The notes below the pieces were generated by a model. That model did not search any database. It saw only the letters and a list, made by a program, of their open reading frames with translations, and had not been told where the DNA came from. From DATCDR01 sp036510575 (GTDB taxonomy: Bacteria; Actinomycetota; Acidimicrobiia; Acidimicrobiales; Bog-793), in NCBI GenBank assembly GCA_036510575.1, contig DATCDR010000158.1, positions 1 through 6,229 of the forward strand: a DNA stretch of 6,229 nucleotides. Direction: 5' to 3'. How positions within the stretch are numbered: position 1 is the first letter of the stretch; the number at the start of each line of letters is the position of its first letter. The translations under genes were made by a program, and so were the position numbers. Shown piece after piece: positions 4,349-6,229 of the stretch.

Positions 4349-6229
4349 ATGAGTCTCACGACGATGTCGCCCTCGGCCTGGCGCTACTACGTCGGGGAGA
4401 TCGCGCGCGGTCGCGAGGACTACTTCGCGAAAGGTGCCGAGCGTTCGGCCCAGTTCTCCGGCCGCGGCGCAGAAGCGCTCGGGATTGCGGGACACGAGAC
4501 CGACGCGGTGGCGCTCGAACGACTCTTTGGACACGGCACCGATCCCCGCGACTGTTCCCCGCTCGGGCGTAGCTTCGACCCCGAGAACGAGCGCGCCGTC
4601 GCTGGCTTTGCCCTCACGTTCTCACCGCCGAAAAGCGTCTCGGTGCTCTGGGCACTCGCCAACAAACCGTCATCCGCACAGGTCCTCGCCGCACACGAGG
4701 CAGCGGTCGCTGCGTCGCTCGCATTCGTCGAAGATCACGCCGCGTTCACCCGACGCGGGCACAACGGTGTCCTCCAGGTCGACACCGAAGGACTCCTCGC
4801 AGCGAGCTTTGTCCACCGAACTTCACGCGCCGCTGACCCACAGCTCCACACCCACGTCCTTGTCGCGAACAAGGTCCGAGCCGAGGACGGAGCCTGGCTC
4901 GCACTCGACGGCCGTGAGCTTTTCGCGACACAGAAGGCGACCGGCATGCTTTACAAGGCGGCGCTACGGGCGGAACTGACCGAACGGCTCGGCGTGTCCT
5001 GGTCCGCCGGTGACGACAACGGTGCCGCGGAGATCGAGGGCGTCCCGCCACTCCTCCTCGACTACTGGTCCGAGCGTCGACACGAGCTGAAGGCGCTTGG
5101 CGACGAGCTGATCGCGAACCGCTCCGCGGAATTGGGCCGCTCACTCTCTCCCAACGAGCGCGCCGAGTGTTTCCAGATCGCCGCCTACCGGACTCGGACC
5201 GCGAAGGTTGACGCGGACACCCCGACTGAGGAGCTGCGTGGACAATGGCGCGCAGAGGCCGAGGCGTGGGGACTTGGCCCCGAGAGCTGGGCCGCGGACC
5301 TTTTCGACCATCCTCCGCGGACAACCGAAAGGTCCGCGGAGGAGATCGCCGCGGAGGTCATCGTCCGTCTCGAAGAGGGCAACGCGACTTGGACACGTGC
5401 CGAGGTCGTCGAGGAGGTGTCGCGGCTCGTCGACGGTGTCGACGCGGCATCGGTCCGCGAGCGCGTCGACGAACTCGCGGACTTCGTTCTTGTCGACGCG
5501 CAGATGCTGAGTCTCGCCGCTCCCCTCGCCGAGGACGTGCCGTCGACGCTTCGCCGACGAGACGGGATGGTACAAACCGAGCGTCAGGGCTCGACCCGAT
5601 TCACGAGCAGGACAACGCTCGCACGCGAAGCCGCCATCCTCGAAAGCGTCGAAGCGGGACGCGATGCGAACGTCGCGGTTGTCGACGCGGATCGCGTCGA
5701 CAGTGTCCTTGCCGCGTCGACACTCGGCCCTGACCAGCAAGACGCGGTGCGCGGTCTGGTGATGGGCGGCGAACGTGTGGCACTGCTCGTCGGACCAGCT
5801 GGGACGGGCAAGTCCCGCGCCCTCGACGCAGCACGGCGCGCATGGTCCTCACAAGGCTTCGACCCGATCGGGTTCGCACCGTCCGCGATGGCCGCGCAGG
5901 TGCTTCGTGACGAGGCGGGGCTTCGCTCCGACACGCTCGCGAAGTTCCTCTACGACTACGAACGCGGGCAATCGTCGGTCATCCTCGACCACCGGACCGT
6001 CATGGTCCTCGACGAGGCTGGGATGGCACGGACCGACGATCTCGACGCGTTGCTCGGCGAGGTGACTCGCGCCAACTCAAAGCTCGTCCTCGTCGGTGAC
6101 CCCGAGCAGCTCGGGAACCGCCACAGGTTCCGCCCAACGTGTGGCAGGTGGTGCCGAAAGGTCACAGGTTGGTCAGGCGAGCTTCGTCGACCTGATCGGC
6201 CAGGTAGTACTCGACGCCGTGGTAGCTCA
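4349..6229 (+). CDS. MobF (TrwC-type) conjugative relaxase-helicase, interrupted
   Basis: The relaxase nicks one strand at oriT, stays attached through a tyrosine and unwinds DNA for transfer. Residues 1-285 are the TrwC-type relaxase domain: Y13/Y14 (WRYYVGEIARGREDYF) are candidate nucleophiles, FSPPKSVSVLWAL spans about 91-103, and the metal-binding histidines are H156, H167 and H169 (FVHRT, QLHTHVLV), with the same 11 and 2 spacing as in TrwC. Residues 460-589 begin the RecD/TraI-like helicase: Walker A GPAGTGKS (482-489), Walker B VLDEAGM (553-559), then LVGDPEQLG (581-589). Homology stops there at about 6115. The next residues (NRHRFRPTCGRWC) do not resemble the expected helicase continuation, although the frame stays open to the edge. 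Full family members are usually much longer, so the helicase C-terminus is lost or displaced. ATG 4349 is chosen; GTG 4346 is equivalent. The Shine-Dalgarno is weak. Confidence 0.9.
   Translation, partial: MSLTTMSPSAWRYYVGEIARGREDYFAKGAERSAQFSGRGAEALGIAGHETDAVALERLFGHGTDPRDCSPLGRSFDPENERAVAGFALTFSPPKSVSVLWALANKPSSAQVLAAHEAAVAASLAFVEDHAAFTRRGHNGVLQVDTEGLLAASFVHRTSRAADPQLHTHVLVANKVRAEDGAWLALDGRELFATQKATGMLYKAALRAELTERLGVSWSAGDDNGAAEIEGVPPLLLDYWSERRHELKALGDELIANRSAELGRSLSPNERAECFQIAAYRTRTAKVDADTPTEELRGQWRAEAEAWGLGPESWAADLFDHPPRTTERSAEEIAAEVIVRLEEGNATWTRAEVVEEVSRLVDGVDAASVRERVDELADFVLVDAQMLSLAAPLAEDVPSTLRRRDGMVQTERQGSTRFTSRTTLAREAAILESVEAGRDANVAVVDADRVDSVLAASTLGPDQQDAVRGLVMGGERVALLVGPAGTGKSRALDAARRAWSSQGFDPIGFAPSAMAAQVLRDEAGLRSDTLAKFLYDYERGQSSVILDHRTVMVLDEAGMARTDDLDALLGEVTRANSKLVLVGDPEQLGNRHRFRPTCGRWCRKVTGWSGELRRPDRPGSTRRRGSS
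5292..5358. repeat. CCGCGG cluster and 11-base inverted repeat inside the relaxase gene
   Basis: Four CCGCGG palindromes lie at 5292, 5315, 5334 and 5349. The middle two are halves of a perfect inverted repeat, CCTCCGCGGAC (5312-5322) and GTCCGCGGAGG (5332-5342), with a nine-base spacer AACCGAAAG. The sequence GAAAGGTCCGCG here is identical to one repeated in module B upstream of mazE. It falls in coding sequence for TERSAEEIAAEV, in the linker between relaxase and helicase domains. Origin and function are unknown. Confidence 0.5.
6113..6120. other. Likely insertion/rearrangement junction in the relaxase gene
   Basis: Relaxase similarity ends exactly after GDPEQLG, where the family normally continues into an (A/E)IGPGG-type segment. 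The next bases form a short inverted repeat GGAACC-GCCACA-GGTTCC (6114-6131), and a different reading frame on the minus strand becomes protein-like. This fits one end of an insertion sequence, but no terminal repeat or target duplication can be confirmed because the other end is outside the window. An assembly join is the alternative. Confidence 0.5.
6162..6229 (-). CDS. C-terminal end of an unidentified minus-strand protein (possible transposase)
   Basis: The minus strand entering from the right edge reads SYHGVEYYLADQVDEARLTNL and then stops at TGA (6164-6162). The composition is protein-like and the residues are encoded with G/C-rich third positions, unlike the overlapping plus-strand relaxase frame, which has lost similarity here. 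I do not recognise the family. Its place just inside the suspected junction suggests the tail of an insertion-sequence transposase. Only 21 residues are visible, so this is tentative. Confidence 0.35.
   Translation of the reverse strand, partial: SYHGVEYYLADQVDEARLTNL

Noticed and set aside
4434..5934. Numerous open frames opposite or offset to the relaxase gene
   Set aside because: They are Arg/Ser/Pro-rich shadows typical of GC-rich coding DNA; the frame from 4349 carries all recognisable motifs.

Overview
This window looks like part of an integrative mobile element from a high-GC Actinomycetota-type genome. The evidence is the strong G/C preference at third codon positions, the gene families present (actinobacterial-type MobF relaxase, DUF3018-type MazE, small HTH excisionase, CopG-like ribbon-helix-helix protein) and promoters that appear to be leaderless. 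No species can be named from the sequence alone.

Layout, left to right. Positions 1-366 hold the 3' end of a group II intron: the C-terminus of its reverse transcriptase/maturase, then ribozyme domains V and VI. Positions 366-1060 are gene-poor, with a possible two-helix membrane microprotein and a minus-strand scrap of an RHS/YD-repeat core. At 1062-1116 lies the 3' half of a tRNA-Gly(CCC) gene, minus strand, extended into a perfect 29-base palindrome centred on the anticodon. It is bracketed by phased TTGGGCGCGAT-like repeats. I read this as the attachment site of the adjacent tyrosine integrase. Positions 1171-2948 are a leftward module xis - rhh regulator - int, with a 17-base operator-like palindrome inside the regulator's promoter.

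Positions 2949-3624 contain no convincing conventional gene but are highly structured. Three modules each carry a GTAT lead-in, then an array of 12-base units (3, 5 and 5 units, with a different unit sequence in each array), then an A/T-rich interrupted palindrome. This is the most unusual part of the window. A mazEF toxin-antitoxin pair follows (3625-4169, plus strand), led by a perfect GTTACATGTAAC palindrome and closed by a terminator-like hairpin. From 4349 a MobF/TrwC-type relaxase-helicase reads rightward. Its relaxase domain, Walker A and Walker B motifs are intact, but homology stops abruptly after the GDPEQLG motif at about 6115. The remaining sequence appears foreign and encodes the C-terminus of an unidentified minus-strand protein, which suggests an insertion sequence or other rearrangement.

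Together the genes describe a site-specifically integrating (int, xis, att), potentially mobilising (relaxase) and self-stabilising (mazEF) element. Its relaxase copy appears broken here. Both window edges fall in sequence that is probably multicopy (group II intron, suspected IS), so the window may be a contig bounded by repeats.
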